Of a DNA stretch of 64,000 nucleotides, positions 22,991-37,100 are shown piece after piece. The DNA comes from Callaeas wilsoni. Lineage: Eukaryota > Chordata > Aves > Passeriformes > Callaeidae. A program made the position numbers and the translations under genes. Under the pieces are notes generated by a model that was not told the origin of the DNA, ran no database searches, and saw only the letters and a program-made list of their open reading frames with translations. The DNA is taken from contig VWPU01009432.1 in NCBI GenBank assembly GCA_013398955.1, positions 58,501 to 122,500 on the forward strand, read 5' to 3'. Numbering within the stretch: position 1 is the stretch's first letter; each line of letters opens with the position of its first letter.

Positions 22991-25900
22991 GAATTGCAAA
23001 ACACACACTACTAATATAACAGAAAGCAACAATAAGAATTTAATGTTTAAGTTGTGAAAACTGCTAAAATAGAAAATGATGGGGTATTGTTTTAGTGTGT
23101 GCGGGGAAAAAAATCAAAGAACTCCCCTACTCTCTCATAAAATCTTTAAAGATTGCAACTTTATAGATAATTACTCATTGCAAATAATTAGGACATAATT
23201 TTGTAGCTTGACTTCAGGTGATATAATTATTAAAACTGCTCTGTAGTTTCTAAAAGCCTTTATCTGTGCTACTTAATTCTTTAAAGCAATTATATAATTG
23301 CTTTTCTTTATAGCCTTTTTAACTGTCATGATGACTGTATACATAAAACATTGCACTTAAACTCTGACATATAAGAGGGATAAACATAGCTCTGATTCAC
23401 TATTCACTTTGAAGTTATATCTCCTGTAACTTCAGATTTTAAAACAGAAAATCAGTTTATCCTGTCAGGTTAAAAATTGCATATGGAACATTCCCATATC
23501 CTAGGAAGAAAAACTTCTCTTCCACACAAACTCACAATAGTTGCACCCTGGAAGAGACAAAAACAGAGCTCTTAGTTTCTTACAATTTCCTGTTCCACAA
23601 TCCGCATCTTCAGAATTAAACATCGTCTCATCCACATTTAAAAAAACCCTAGATGCATTAAAACATGCATTCCCAAGTGCTGCATCCACTAGGTAATATA
23701 ATATATAGGTTTCAAAGACAATTAATAACATTGCATCTATTAAAACTTCTGAAATATTCCTTCAGAAATTCCACTGTATGTATATAAATGTCTTAATCAC
23801 AAAAATCATGGACAAGCAAGGCAGGCACTTAAGTTAGGCACTTAAACCAATCACTGTGTGCTGAACAGCATCTACAAATTGTCATAACAGTAATTTACCT
23901 ACTCTGCATACAGCACTCTGATGATTAGTCATCTCTTTATTACATAGTTCTTACTTAAAGTAACTGAAAAATACATGACAATGTTACCATAGTAACCTTT
24001 AAGTTACACATACGATTCATCAAATTAATTGTATTTCAAATGTAAAATTTGATGATGCAACTTTTTGCATAAAACATCCATTTTTTTTGCAAAGGACAAA
24101 CAGAACAAAGCAATGCATGGGCACTTCATGCTTGAGTGTTTGTCGTTTGAAGATTACCTCTCCTTCAGGTTTCAATGATTCCTTCAGCATCAATGTCACC
24201 AATATTTGGATTTATGAAGCCATACTTTGGTCAGCTGGTTTACAAGACAGTGTAACTCCAATGAAAGAACTATCTTGTAAAACGTTTAAAACAAAGTTTA
24301 GAATTTGACTCTGAACCACAAGATAATCAGGTTGAATTTATTTTGTAATACTAAGCTTTGACAGTAACGGTGAATCCCAGAGTACACAAATACATTATTA
24401 GCACCTGTGATACTTTTAGAATTTTGTGTTAAAAGGTTTCTTGTGAACTTTTCAATTACTAGACTCCTAGTCATCCCTAAAGAACAAAATGATGTACCTC
24501 TGAAGCCAAGCCTTGCAAACCAGATGTCACAAAGGAGGAAAGATTCCATTAGGAACCATTGACACAAGGAGGTAAAATTCCAGCCCAATGCAATTAGTGG
24601 CTAAGTACTCACTGTCTCTAGAAAAGCAATTCTTTCATCTAGAGAATATGAAAAATTAACATTTTCCATACTATTTATTGTTCCAGCTCAGGCACCCTGC
24701 ACAGGCTGCTGGGCAAGTAACAATAATGTGTGTTTTATAGTGTTAATAGATTATTTTGGAAGTGGAGAAAAAATGTTATTTTTCATGTGGAAATTGTGTT
24801 TCTTCTTCCTCCCATAATCAAATGAAGTACTATTACTAACAGCAGTATTGTTCTTAAACTTTAAATAAAGGGGCCTTAAACTTAGACTTTGGAAAGTATC
24901 ACCCCAAAGCATTAAAAAAGAGGTAACTGCTGAAAAAAATTTCCATTTTTCCTCTTCTGCAGAGACTAACATACATAAATGAGTCAGATTACAGTATATA
25001 CAGATCAAAAGAGTCAATTACATTGAATTTAAAGAGACTGACTCTGCTTTTACAACACACACATACTCTTGAGTTTTGTAATAGGAACGGCTTAAATTCA
25101 TCTTAACAGAAACAGGAATTCATATACTCACTAGCCCAATACTTCCCTTTTTCACCTCCTTCTTCTCGTCTTTCCTCAGATTTTTCCTGATTTAATTTTA
25201 TTTATTTACACAAAATAATTTCATATGTTTAAAGTTCCTATTTAAAGAATGCTGATCTGTAAGCATTTTCGCAAGTTTTTTTCTCTTCCATTTTATTCAA
25301 AGCATGAGCTTTTCAGAATGTCATGTCCAGCTGAAGCTTGCCATAAAATTAGAAGGCATTTTTTTCCCTCTTAAAAAGGGGCAATTTTCCCCCTCATTGT
25401 ATGTATTTAGAAAGAGAAATTTAAGAACTGAAGCTGTAAAGTACATGAAGGATATACACCTATTTAAAAGCTGCAAATAGTTCTAAAAACTCCAAGTGAA
25501 AAATTAGATAGTCTACATGACAAAGACCATATATACTTTAAATTTTTAAAAATACTTTAAGTATCTTCTTGACCAGAGAAACAAGTTAATAGGGCTTCTT
25601 GGTAAAAGTAGTAAACTTACAGAGTTGGTATTATCAAGATGTGTGTCATGTTGAGTTAAAAAAATCTTTCAAAGTCCAAAGAGTACTGAGAAACCACATT
25701 AATATGAGTGTGCTAGTAAGACAAAGAAAGGCACCACACATCTTTTGCGAAGGCAACAATGAAAACCCATTACTAATTCTCTGTGAGACTATGCCTGATA
25801 TACAGATTTTGGTGAAATCAACGGAATTTGCATTGTCCTGTAACCTCATATACTAACTACTGATCTGGAAAGCATCAGAACCCAGAGGAGTGCACTGTTG

Positions 25901-28900
25901 TACCAGAAGAATTGTTTCCATATGCAGAAATGCAGCTTCATAAAGTCCGTAAGTCCTAAGCTTTGGGCAGTCTACGTTATGAATGCAGAAAACAAAGGGG
26001 ATCAAGTAACCGCTGTAACAAAATGTAAAGCTCCTTGTACTGCCTTCCCTAAACTTTTTTTAAAGGTTTCATGAGTTCCTGAAATCAAGTTTATCTCATT
26101 AAATCTCAAAGTAAGTGTTTCCTTAGCTATTTTCTGTTTCAGTTCTGAAACACTGCAGAGTGTTTCTCTTTCTATCTTCAGGCCTAAGAGTCAAACAGTA
26201 TAATGATTTAGATCAAAAACATTTGAATAAAAACAAAATCCCTAGAACTCTGTCAAATGGCAGCACTAGTGTTTCCCCATCAAATATAAAATATGGTGTT
26301 CTAATATTACCCCTGTCAGGATGGGGAAAAGAACAAAACCAGTAATTTGTGATGTAGCATGGTGGACACAAAAACCTGTTATCTGCAGACCAGGCCTCTA
26401 ACAGCGAGAGGATAATTACCTTCCAAATCTGGCTACAGTCAGTATGGTTTTGGTAGAACATTTCTCTTGCTATTCTTGCATCTTCTATGCCCAGCATAAC
26501 CTCCAGGCTCATAAATTTAACCAGCACCTTGCAGTTCAGCATGGTATCACAGCTAAAGTTTGGATACACCACAGAAGAAAGAGTTGCTCCAAAATAAGAA
26601 ACAATTAGAACATTAAATTATTGCATTAACGAAAGCACACAGTTTAATTATTTTTGTCTGAGTTTTCCACCACCAAATTTCTATGACTTTAATTTTAAAA
26701 AGTTAGTGTCACTTGTATTGGAAGCAGAAGGATACGCAAACCTTGCATGGACTTGATGTACTGCTTTAGTCTAGGTTTCACAGGCCCACGGCTTCTGACA
26801 GGCTTCAGTCTGAAAATGGGTTTCCTGCTGCTGGATATTTGGGTTTTGTTTTAGAATTGCAATTGCATGTCTTATAGATTATTTTCCAGAACTCTTCTAC
26901 AACTGTTCAAGGAAGTTCCCAAGGGCTTTGAGCTTAGCCTCTTTAAATCTTACACAGGAGGATTTTATTTAGAAACTCTAACTTAAGCACAACTTCAGTG
27001 AGTTCATCTACCTTACTCCTTCAGTTCATTTCCACAGGTCTTGTGAAATGCAGATAGCCATTGCACTTATGGGTAGAATCTTGCAACATGAACTTGACAA
27101 TTGCAAGAGGGCTTGAAGAGGTGTCTCTCTGCTGATGCACTCCACTTAGAGTATGGGTCCCAGATTCTCTGGGAGTTAACTCATTATGAGCATGTGGTGT
27201 ACATTATGAAACCAACAGTGGTGGAAATTTCATTGCTGGTAAAGGTACAAGGACATTTTGACCCAGAATTGTAATGGATCTCTCAAAGTCACACTTGAGT
27301 TCTTCCCTTTTCATGGTGCACAAGTCAATAACATATAGGATGACAGATGAGAATCCACTTCTCCTTGGTATGTCCCATGAAAGTTCAAACTGATGCTAGG
27401 GCCTGTACCCTGACAACTTATTCTATGTATTTCACAACTAGGTAATTACCAAGATAGCTAAGTGGAGCTTTATTCTTCTTACCCTTCTTTCTTAATCATT
27501 ATAGTCTATAGTCAACATAATAATTTTCATCTATTAAAAACACGTATAGCCCTCTCATCAGTCTCCATTTGGAGTTCTCTCTGAAGCTCCTCATATATTA
27601 AATGTTTAAATCTGGCTAGTTCTTTCTTCAGGGTGTTGTCATAGTATTTACTACTTTCTCAATTCATCTACACAGATGAGACCCCTTAAAAGTGTTAATT
27701 TCCTCTATATATAGAAGCAAAGTACCTTTTTATGAACTTGATCAGTGCAGTCTGCTCAGTTTAGCTCCATCCAAAACAACTCTGCAAAACAATCGTGTGA
27801 CTGTTTAAGTATGTAATTTCTTTCTTTGTATCTGGAAAGTGGAAAACCGTTACAGAGGAAGACCTATATGCCTTTCACGTTTCCATCATCTCTCTCCATT
27901 CGCTAGCAAGCTGTCAAATTCCACATTGAATTGGCAAACCACCTTTATTCTTTATCCCCAATTGCCTCTCAAGGTTAGAAATAATTCTCAAAAAGCATTA
28001 ACAAAAGCAATCTGTTATTTTCTTCTAAATATCTCAGCTGTCAAAACATGAAAAATTTAGCAGACTTCTGATGTACTCAGATCAGTGAATATTTTGCTGA
28101 CCAATATTATCTTACCGCCTCTTTGCACTGCACTGTAAACATTTGTTGACTTGTGCATTATACTTGAACATTAAACTCTGTAAAACAAAGTATCTCTTGC
28201 TCTGTTCTACAGCAATTTCAAGCATATTTTACTAGGACTTCTAGGTGTAGTTTCAATACACATAGTAAACACTAACGAAGATCATGTGTAATAGAGGAGG
28301 GAAATAGCTCATTCCTAAGCCACTTCCTACACAAACAAAACCTCTCCAAACATGAAATATAAAAACCAGGTTGATAATTTTCTCTTAATCCATACTGCTT
28401 AGAGGAATGGCATATTTTTAAAACGCATACTCGCATAATAAAAATTATATAATCAAATTTAAGGAGAATAATGACATAAAATACCAAATTAACTAGTCCA
28501 AATTATGTCTCTCATTCTGGATAGTAACTAGTCTGCTTCAAAAGAACAGAAACATAACAAAACAGAAATCCCAAAATACAGTCTTCAACATATCTTGTCC
28601 ATATCTCTTTTATGCAAGGCAAGTAAAGATTTCTTTGAAAAGTCTTTCGTGTCTTCTAAGTATTTCTATTTCACCTCATGTAACATTGAAGTCTTTTTTG
28701 TTATCATTAATAGCTATATTATGTTTAAGTACTCTTCTTGTTTTTCGAAAATTTTGAGAGTCAATAACACAATCACAGTGAGTTCCATAGTTTAATTATG
28801 TATCATGTAAAACTACATTAGAGGTGCTGTATTCCAAAAGTCATCACCAGATAACAGCACAAAAATGAAATTTTTAAAAATCACATTATAAAGGCTTTCT

Positions 28901-31900
28901 TTATAATTATTTCTATTTCCTTCTCTGCAGACTTGCCCTTTAAGAAACTGGATTGCTTAGGAGTAAGGACAATATTTGAATGTGGGCTTTCTTTGCCTCA
29001 AAAAGAGCACTAAAAACTCAGTTAAACTACTGCTGCCATTAACCCTAGGGGAGAAAAAAGTGTGAGATGTGAAAACCATGAATGCGTGAGGACAATTTTG
29101 CATCTTTATCCCCCTGTTTCTGTGATTTTATCCCACGGCCTACAGGCTGCAAGTGGCTTTTTGCTTTTGAATTAAGGAGACAATGAGAATTTAAATCTTT
29201 GATGGTAAATACTAATATGTTATCCTTATTTGAATAAAAGATTTTAAGCCAAAACAATGCTTGCATGTTTTTAACATGTAAGTTAGTACAGTTATTCATT
29301 GCTACACATGTATAATGTGTTTGCACTTGGAAATAATTATGCTGTAAGCCTGAAATTTGATCTTTGAATGGTGTGAGTTTGTCCTAGGTAAAAAGATGGG
29401 TACAAGTGCAAAAAGGCAGAAGGATTGTTGCCTGAATTGTTTTCCATGAAAATGGCAGATATGACATCAACTTATGTCACAAAATGACTATTGTTAGTTT
29501 GGTTAAATCTTATGAAAACTTACATAATGAATACTGGGTCATATTAAGTTTCAGCAGATAGATATTTCCTTATAATTGTAATATAAAGCAGGGAAGCAGT
29601 AAAGTTGATTCTCATGTCAATTTCTTCTTAGACTTCTTTATGAACACTGAAGAATTCCATTTCTTTACTAATTTTAGGACATGAAACAGCAATTCAAATC
29701 TTTAGTTCCCACTAAAGTTTTCTTTCAAGTTTTCAGTTCATCATCAGATTTTACATTCTAATCGGATAAAGCAATTATGTGGCACTAATATTCAAGGATT
29801 ATATATTGGTAGTCTAAAACAAAGGCTATCTCCTTTGAACATTTAACTTGGTATTCACATCCAGTGAAAAATATCAGCAACTAAATGGAGACGTTTTAAA
29901 TTATACAGCGAATTTTATTTTTTTCCTTCTCATACAAACAACATATAATAAGATTTACAGAGTCAATGTTCGGAAATATGGTCTGAAAGAAAAAATACAT
30001 AGCATACATAAAACAAATGTGAGAAGTGTTTATACATTGTCTAGTATTCCAAGGTATATTTACAGCATTTACTTTTGTTAAAAGTTTTATTTATAGGGAA
30101 ATACAGAACAGCATTTCTAGAAAAGAGTAGATGGAAATGGTATAAACGTTTTAAAAATTAAGAAAATTTGCAATCCTCATGTGTGTTTTTCATGTAGAAA
30201 CATTTACAGACCTTACCAAGACATATGTGCGATAGCTGACTTTATGTTCTGCTGATGTATTTCCAGGTTTCTAATCAGTACCAGACTAAATTATGCTCAC
30301 ATTTCTTGAATCACAAACATTTTTGAGTTGCTAAAAGTCACTGTAAAAACCTCAGTGTAACTACTTTCACATTTTTAAACTGTTAAAAATTGCATTTTTT
30401 AAAAAGCAAGGATCTACTGTGATGAGTAACTGAGATTATTCTTTTTACTATTTGCTTCTTCTGATCTTCATTCCTAAAACGTGCAAAACAAAATGAAAAA
30501 GAAGGCAAGCATTTCTAGAAAATGTCTTAATCTGGTCAATTTAAGCCTCTATGGCTTTGGTCCACAGCAGCTTTATTAGTTTCCTGGGCTCCATAGTGGG
30601 ATAAACTATTTCATGCATGAAGGGATCAGCATTCCTTCTTCTAATCATTGCTATTGTGTGCATTACAAAGCTCTCTGAACACCTCCTATGGATATCACAT
30701 GGTATCTTAATCACTCCTCAATTAATAACTTTATACTCATATTTTGGTTCTGCCACTTCTATATACATTACTTGAGGATGATCCTGAAGCCGTAACTGAG
30801 TATGGGGAGATTATAGTAATTTTCCCACTGCAAATACATTCTTACACTGAAAGTGTCCAGACAGCAGTTTCCAGTGAGCAAGTGTAACAGCTTAATACAA
30901 CAGGCAATCCCTTCATAGTGCCATGACAGATGTTGGTGTCTTGTCTATTGTGACCACCCTGTAACTTTATAGAAGCAGAAAACACTTTCCTATGTGCTTT
31001 GATAAGCAATGTGGTAGCTGACACTACTACACATGAGAAGTACCAGAAATCTCTGCTACCACCAGCTAAACCTTTAATACCTGACAGCTATTTTTTTAAA
31101 CTCTGGGTTTGCTAGTCTACTATTTAACAGTCTTCTGAATGTAATATAGGTGGACTCAAAGAGGAAAGTAAGCCAACAATTTTTGCTTTAATGTATTAAT
31201 ATTTTAACTCCTTTGCTAACTCACCTTCCTCCTCAAGTAGTAGTCACCTGTAGCTATCTAGTCAGCTTCCTGCCTCACTTTTTGAAGATGATGGGTGTTA
31301 AATGTTAAGGGGAATACTAAAGGAACACAGACTGACATCATGCTGATTTTTCTCAGTTGCAGAGCAAAATACAAGTAATAGGTGAAGATTCTCACAGGGG
31401 GAAAGGCATGGTGTGACCAAATTCTCTCACAATGCATTTTCAGTTAAATTATACTCCTCTTGATATTATATTAACTCATGCAATCTAAAATCCTGCTGGG
31501 AGAAAGAAATAACTAACTATATTTAGCTTTTTAAAAGCTTCCCCTTAACTCCATTCAATCAGCCCTCAATCTTCCAGGAATATCTAAATTCCAAAATTTA
31601 CATATTGTATGGTTTGATAAACAGCATCCACTGCTGGGTACAGGCAGCACCAGAAATCTACGTGAAGTTTGCTACACATTCCACCAGGACAAGTGAGTAG
31701 ATCAGAATGTGTCTTTTGCAACATCTGAATGCCTAGCAGGTTTCCTATATTATTATATATAATATATTCCTATATAAATAATGACTGTAAACTGACATAC
31801 AAAAGGCTTGTTTCCTTAGCTACCTTCTATGAACCTCATAGTTATAGTCAAGTGCAGATGAAAAACACAAGCCCAGATAACAGACAATAGCACAGTGCAT

Positions 31901-33766
31901 CTACAACAGCAAAGCATTTATGTAATAAGCTTATATTCAACAAATTAAAGATGAAAACCAATTAAATGTTTTAGCAAAGTGGAATCATCAGAAGGGCAAT
32001 ATGCAGGATGTACTGAGACCTGACTAGTGCACCACAAACTATTTAGGAGAAGAAAAAAAAGTGCTGTCCAGTACCTGAGAGTTAAGTTTGTGAAGGAAAC
32101 CTGAAAAGCCATAGAAAGCATAACCAAGTACCTCATCAAATAGAGTGGTACTTGCCTAATCATGGAAAGTGGACTTTGACAAAGAGATGAACATATGAGT
32201 GGCTCATACAGGAAATAGAACTTGGGCATGGAAAGGAAGGACTTCAGAAGGAAGACATTGCTTTTATAGCCCTTAAAGTAAGTGCTCTGAAAAAAACATA
32301 TTTGTAAGTGAAAATGATGACAATCTACAAGCAACTAAAAGCATAAAGAGAATTATTATACATCACCATAAAATTTGTCATGCGAATAACAGACTATGAG
32401 ACAGAAAACCTAACTTTGAATTGGTATGGTTTTGAACTGGAAAGAAATGTAATTTTATGATCATAATACAGTTTAAGTAAGGTGCAGTCTATGTTCAGAG
32501 ATCAGATGCTTATAGCAATTGGGAATCCACAAGAATTAATACCATTAGTGATGATATATATCAGTAACACTCACTGAGTGATTCTATGACACAGTAATAC
32601 TGTGGATAGTAGCTCTGGCAAAATGAAAACACTACAAGCAGCTCACAAGAGTGGAATAATTATGAAAAACTTTTAGTAGTCATGGCCTGCAAAATGCCTA
32701 GGTTGTTAAAAGAGATTCTGTGAAGTCACACAAAATACTACAGAGAAAAAAAAGCCAAAATCATAATAGGTGACTACAGATCTAAAGATTATTATTCTGG
32801 CATTGGTAAATACCAACACATCACTTATTTTTGTCATCTGGTTTGCCTTAATCAAGAGCTAAAAATTCATTTATAACACTGTACACAAATGCCATGTTTA
32901 TATCAATATCATATGCAGCTTGCATGAAAAAGTATACATTAAAATAAAGAACAGCAATTCACAAAATAGTCAAAGACAACCAATAAGAAAACCACAAAAT
33001 TCCAGCTGTCAAACATAATTTACTATGTATATTTCTTCTCTTCTCTGTTAAAACAGTAATTATTAAAACTAAAGTGATATGAGTGAATGTTTATGACTTC
33101 TTATTAAAACCCCTGACTTTAAGCAGTGTTCATTTAAGCTTTAGGTTAAAGAAAATCATGTAGAGATTTCTGTGCGATGGCCTAGTGACTTTATATCCTC
33201 TTGTCAAACCTCAGCAGTTTTATTTGTAGTGATACATGCCGGAGAAGGTTGGAGGTTAAAGTTGATAGGAGGGCCAACAGGAAAGCCAACCAACTTCTTT
33301 CAAAAGATTACAACCTTTAACATATTAGCATCTGTCAGCTAACTTTGTAAGTCTACATTTGTGTACTCTTCTGTGAACTGATCCTCAAACTCCAGACCAA
33401 TAGGGCTTATAAATATCTCCCTCTTACTACTTTCCTTGCATTATTCCTTCCTAATATTCCTACTGTTTAAGTTATTATTTTAGTTTTGTGGTATTGTATT
33501 GATGTTTAGTGCTTATTGTTAGATTCCAGAAGAACATTTATAGGTACATAAAATATCTTCCTAATTTTCTTCAGTCTAGTTTTCTCTTTCATCCTTAAAA
33601 CTTAAGAAAGGTTTTCTTAATCTAGGAAAACTAACATTGAAAATAAAACCAGCAGCCTACTGGAATAAAGCTCTTTAGATTTCTCTTTCTCCCACTTATT
33701 TTGACATTGATTACTCAGTGATTTGAAAAAAAAACAAAACAGATAAAAATAACAATAAATAAAATA
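22991..33766. other. Long AT-rich intron stretch, nothing recognised
   Basis: I found no exon, RNA gene or recognisable transposon in this 10.8-kb stretch. Open frames are short and biased toward Phe/Lys/Ile/Asn, as expected for AT-rich noncoding DNA. Confidence 0.45.
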
Positions 33767-34195
33767 ACACAGAATCAAAAAAGGTAAAAAAGGACCTTCA
33801 GTGATTGTCCGGTCCTGCTGGACAGGGTGAACTACAGATGGTTGCTCAGGGCTTTCTCCAGTTGCATTTTGAATAGCTCCAGGGATGGAGACTGCACAAC
33901 CTCTCCAAAGAGACTGCTCCAGTCTCACACAAGGAAAAAAGATGTTTTTCACACTTCAGTGAATTTTCCTGTATCTCAATCTGTGTCCATTACCTCCTAT
34001 CCCCTCACTGGGCACCACTGAGAAGATCCTGGCTTCCACATTTTCACTTCTTCCCTTCAGATATCTATGGACCTTAGTAAGATCCTCCCTGATCCTGCTC
34101 TTCTCCGCACTGAACAGTTGGAGGTCTCCGAGTCTCTCTTCATATGAAACATATTCCAATCCTTTCTTTGTCTTTGAGGCCCTGCTTTGGATTTG
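33767..34195 (-). mobile_element. Diverged CR1 LINE 3' fragment
   Basis: On the minus strand the tail is a TTGATTCTGTG-type CR1 end. Upstream, 33956-34159 encodes a degraded ORF2 C-terminus with SYEERLGDLQLFSAEKSRIR and GNGHRLRYRKIH. The spacing of the TGCACAACCTCTCCAAAGAG and CCTGTATCTCAATC blocks fits CR1 but divergence is higher than at 3254-3970, suggesting an older copy. It is sense relative to CDIN1. Confidence 0.85.
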
Positions 34196-37100
34196 CTACA
34201 GGTTACTCTCAGTACAATCATGCATCTTATGCTCTATCTAATCACTTAATTCAAAGGACCAAATCATTACACAGATCAAAACTAATACTGCTGGCAGCTT
34301 TATTCTTACTTGCACTGAGGACAGCACTAGTTTTTCCACTGACTTCAAACAGAATTAGGTCTCTGCTGGTTAGATTTGCATAATTCTATGCAAAAAAGGA
34401 TGTTTATTTACTGTAGATGCCCATGATGGCCACATGATGCACAAATGCAATGGTAATTTTTTTCAATTGTACGCATTTGGTAGCATTTAGATAATAAGCA
34501 ACTTAGTAAAAAACTTTTCTCTCAATATATCTGAAAATTTAACTCGCAGGTGTACAGAAACCAGTCTACAGTGACACATGTTTGCAATCCTACAACTTTG
34601 CATTTTAAAATAAGCAACTACTGCAGAAACTCTGCACATAATGCTATTGCTGCTGCCTGGGACAACATAACAGAAAAATCTATTATGCTTAGCTTTTATA
34701 TTTTCTAAAAAGGTAAATACAGATTTAAATTAAATTAAAAAATTATTAAGCATCAGACTTGACTTTCAAACTTCTCCTACTTCTCCCTGCTCCTTCTTTG
34801 AAACCCTGGAGAAGAACATTTGGCAAAGCAAAGATTCTGCATTCCACATTTCACACTACTTAGCTATTGCTACAATTTTAATTATGCAAAACTCAATGGG
34901 CTCTAATAAAATCTGACTAATACTCTAAAACAGTGTGAGCTACTGAAAGTAATGTTGTACACAAATTCCCTCATGTCATAGAAAAGACTTATGCAGCACA
35001 GTGTACTTCATAGGTAAAACAACATCTCACGATGCTAATACCTTTTGTTTGTCTTCTCTGCAACTAATTACAGAGTCTTCATATTTTTTGTTCTTAAAAA
35101 AAGTCAATTTTTTGAGTAGTTTCAGTTCAGATACACTCATGTATCATAGCAAAACCAGGGAGAGAATACTATAGATGAGATACAAGAAATATATCAACAA
35201 CAAGGCACAACTTTGAACTATTGTTAGTTCAAATATTAACTATATGCATATTGATATGCACAAAAAGGACTATTATAAGACTACATTATATTTCATATTT
35301 TAGTTACATTTTTGTAATTCAGGCATGTACATATATATGTACTCTGAGGTAAGATCTACCTTATGGTGCAGACATTTTCCTGAGATTTGCACATGAAAGG
35401 GATTCTCCCACCTTGCCAATTCCACAGACCCAGGCTACATTTCAGGTCTATTCAAGCCAAGGAGAGAGCAGAGGCTCAGCAGGTTAAGGGCTGTAGCGCT
35501 ATTACCTCTTACTGGTCTTAAGGCCAATAAAATTAAAATTAAATTTAAAAAAATCTACTAGCAAGGGTATTAATTTTCAGGGCTGCACACGATGATTATA
35601 CAGAGAAGGAACAGAAAAACACAGGACACGATAGACAGTACAGTGAGCTTCTATAAATGGAGAAGTCTTCTCTATAGTAGTGAGAACACAGACGAGTCGC
35701 TCTGAACTTGTAGCTTTGGACATTTTGCAGAGAAGAATGATTTGAGTGGTAGTTTTACATGATTTGTGTTTTTCCTAGAATCCTATCCTTTATCTCCTTA
35801 ATACAAGCCAAAAAAATCTGGAACTTTATGTTGGTTTTATAATGTTTTATGCCAAAGCACAGATAGTACTTCTGGATTCTTTTTCTGTTCCTTGACACCC
35901 TATAAATGGTGCTAAGAAAATTAAAGTTATGAGAAGGTCTGTGATTAGGTTTACACTTTTGCTACAAGAAAAAGTAGCAATTTTTCATAACAGAGCGTAT
36001 TTTTATGTATCTATCTGTAGTGTCTTTTACCTTGAGTTTTAAGAAAATCAGTTTAACCTTGCAATATTTTTATGCAATATCAGGCATTTACAGTGGTGAA
36101 TTTTAAATATAGAAGCAACAAGTAATTTCCTTGAGAGTACAAACAAGATCAACGATGGAACAGATTCAAAGGTAAATTTACAGCTGTTATAGCTTACCCT
36201 GTCCATTTTCCGGAGGCACATGCCTGAGAATCAGTTACTAAGAATCATTATGCATAACGATATAAATGAAGACCATTACTCTATCTTGGTCATTTTGCTA
36301 CTTGCATCATGAAAGCCTCAGCTTGTATTGAGGCTAGATGTGCTAACTGTTGGGCAAACACATAAGGAGCTAGAGTCTGCCCTGCAAGAAGATTAAGCTT
36401 TCAGCCCTCTGGTCATGAACATTCCTCTCTTGAATGTTGTATTTTGATGTAGTGAAATGATACAGAAAGTTTACTGGTTTTAATAAAGTGTTAGCAGTAA
36501 GGAGAGGTCTTTAAATATAGGAAACATGATTTTTAACAAAAAACCCACTACTATGCCATAGTAAGTTCTACTCAGTGAGAGCTTAGTGTGTCTAACAAAG
36601 TTTACAGAAGTTGCTACAGAAAAACAGTCACCTCTGTATGTTGCCAATCATGGCAACATACTCAAAAACCCAACCACACAAAATTTTGGTAAACAGATAA
36701 CAAATCACTAGTGAAAAGGCTAAAGAAGTAGACTCCACATTTGACCTGAGTTTCTACTGAACTTACAAGCCTAACAGAAGTGATCAAAACTAATGATTCT
36801 GCAGGAGTCTACCAGCTTCAGATTAGAGAATATAGTATATACATTCAGATAGTAGAGCATATTCTACAGAAACACTATCACATTTAATAGGCCTACCACA
36901 TCAGGAGGGGACAAGTGGAAAAAAATAGACGCAACCAGCTAAAAACAGAAAGGACTTTGGTAACAGGATGATGTGAGGCACTTCTTCGTCAGAAATATGC
37001 CAATGCTAACCATGCATGTGTCTGCTGTAGTTTGGATTCTGAGTCCTCAAGCCTCAGGAAACCCAGCAATAAAGAAAACAGAGAGGCATTTTTGGGCAGA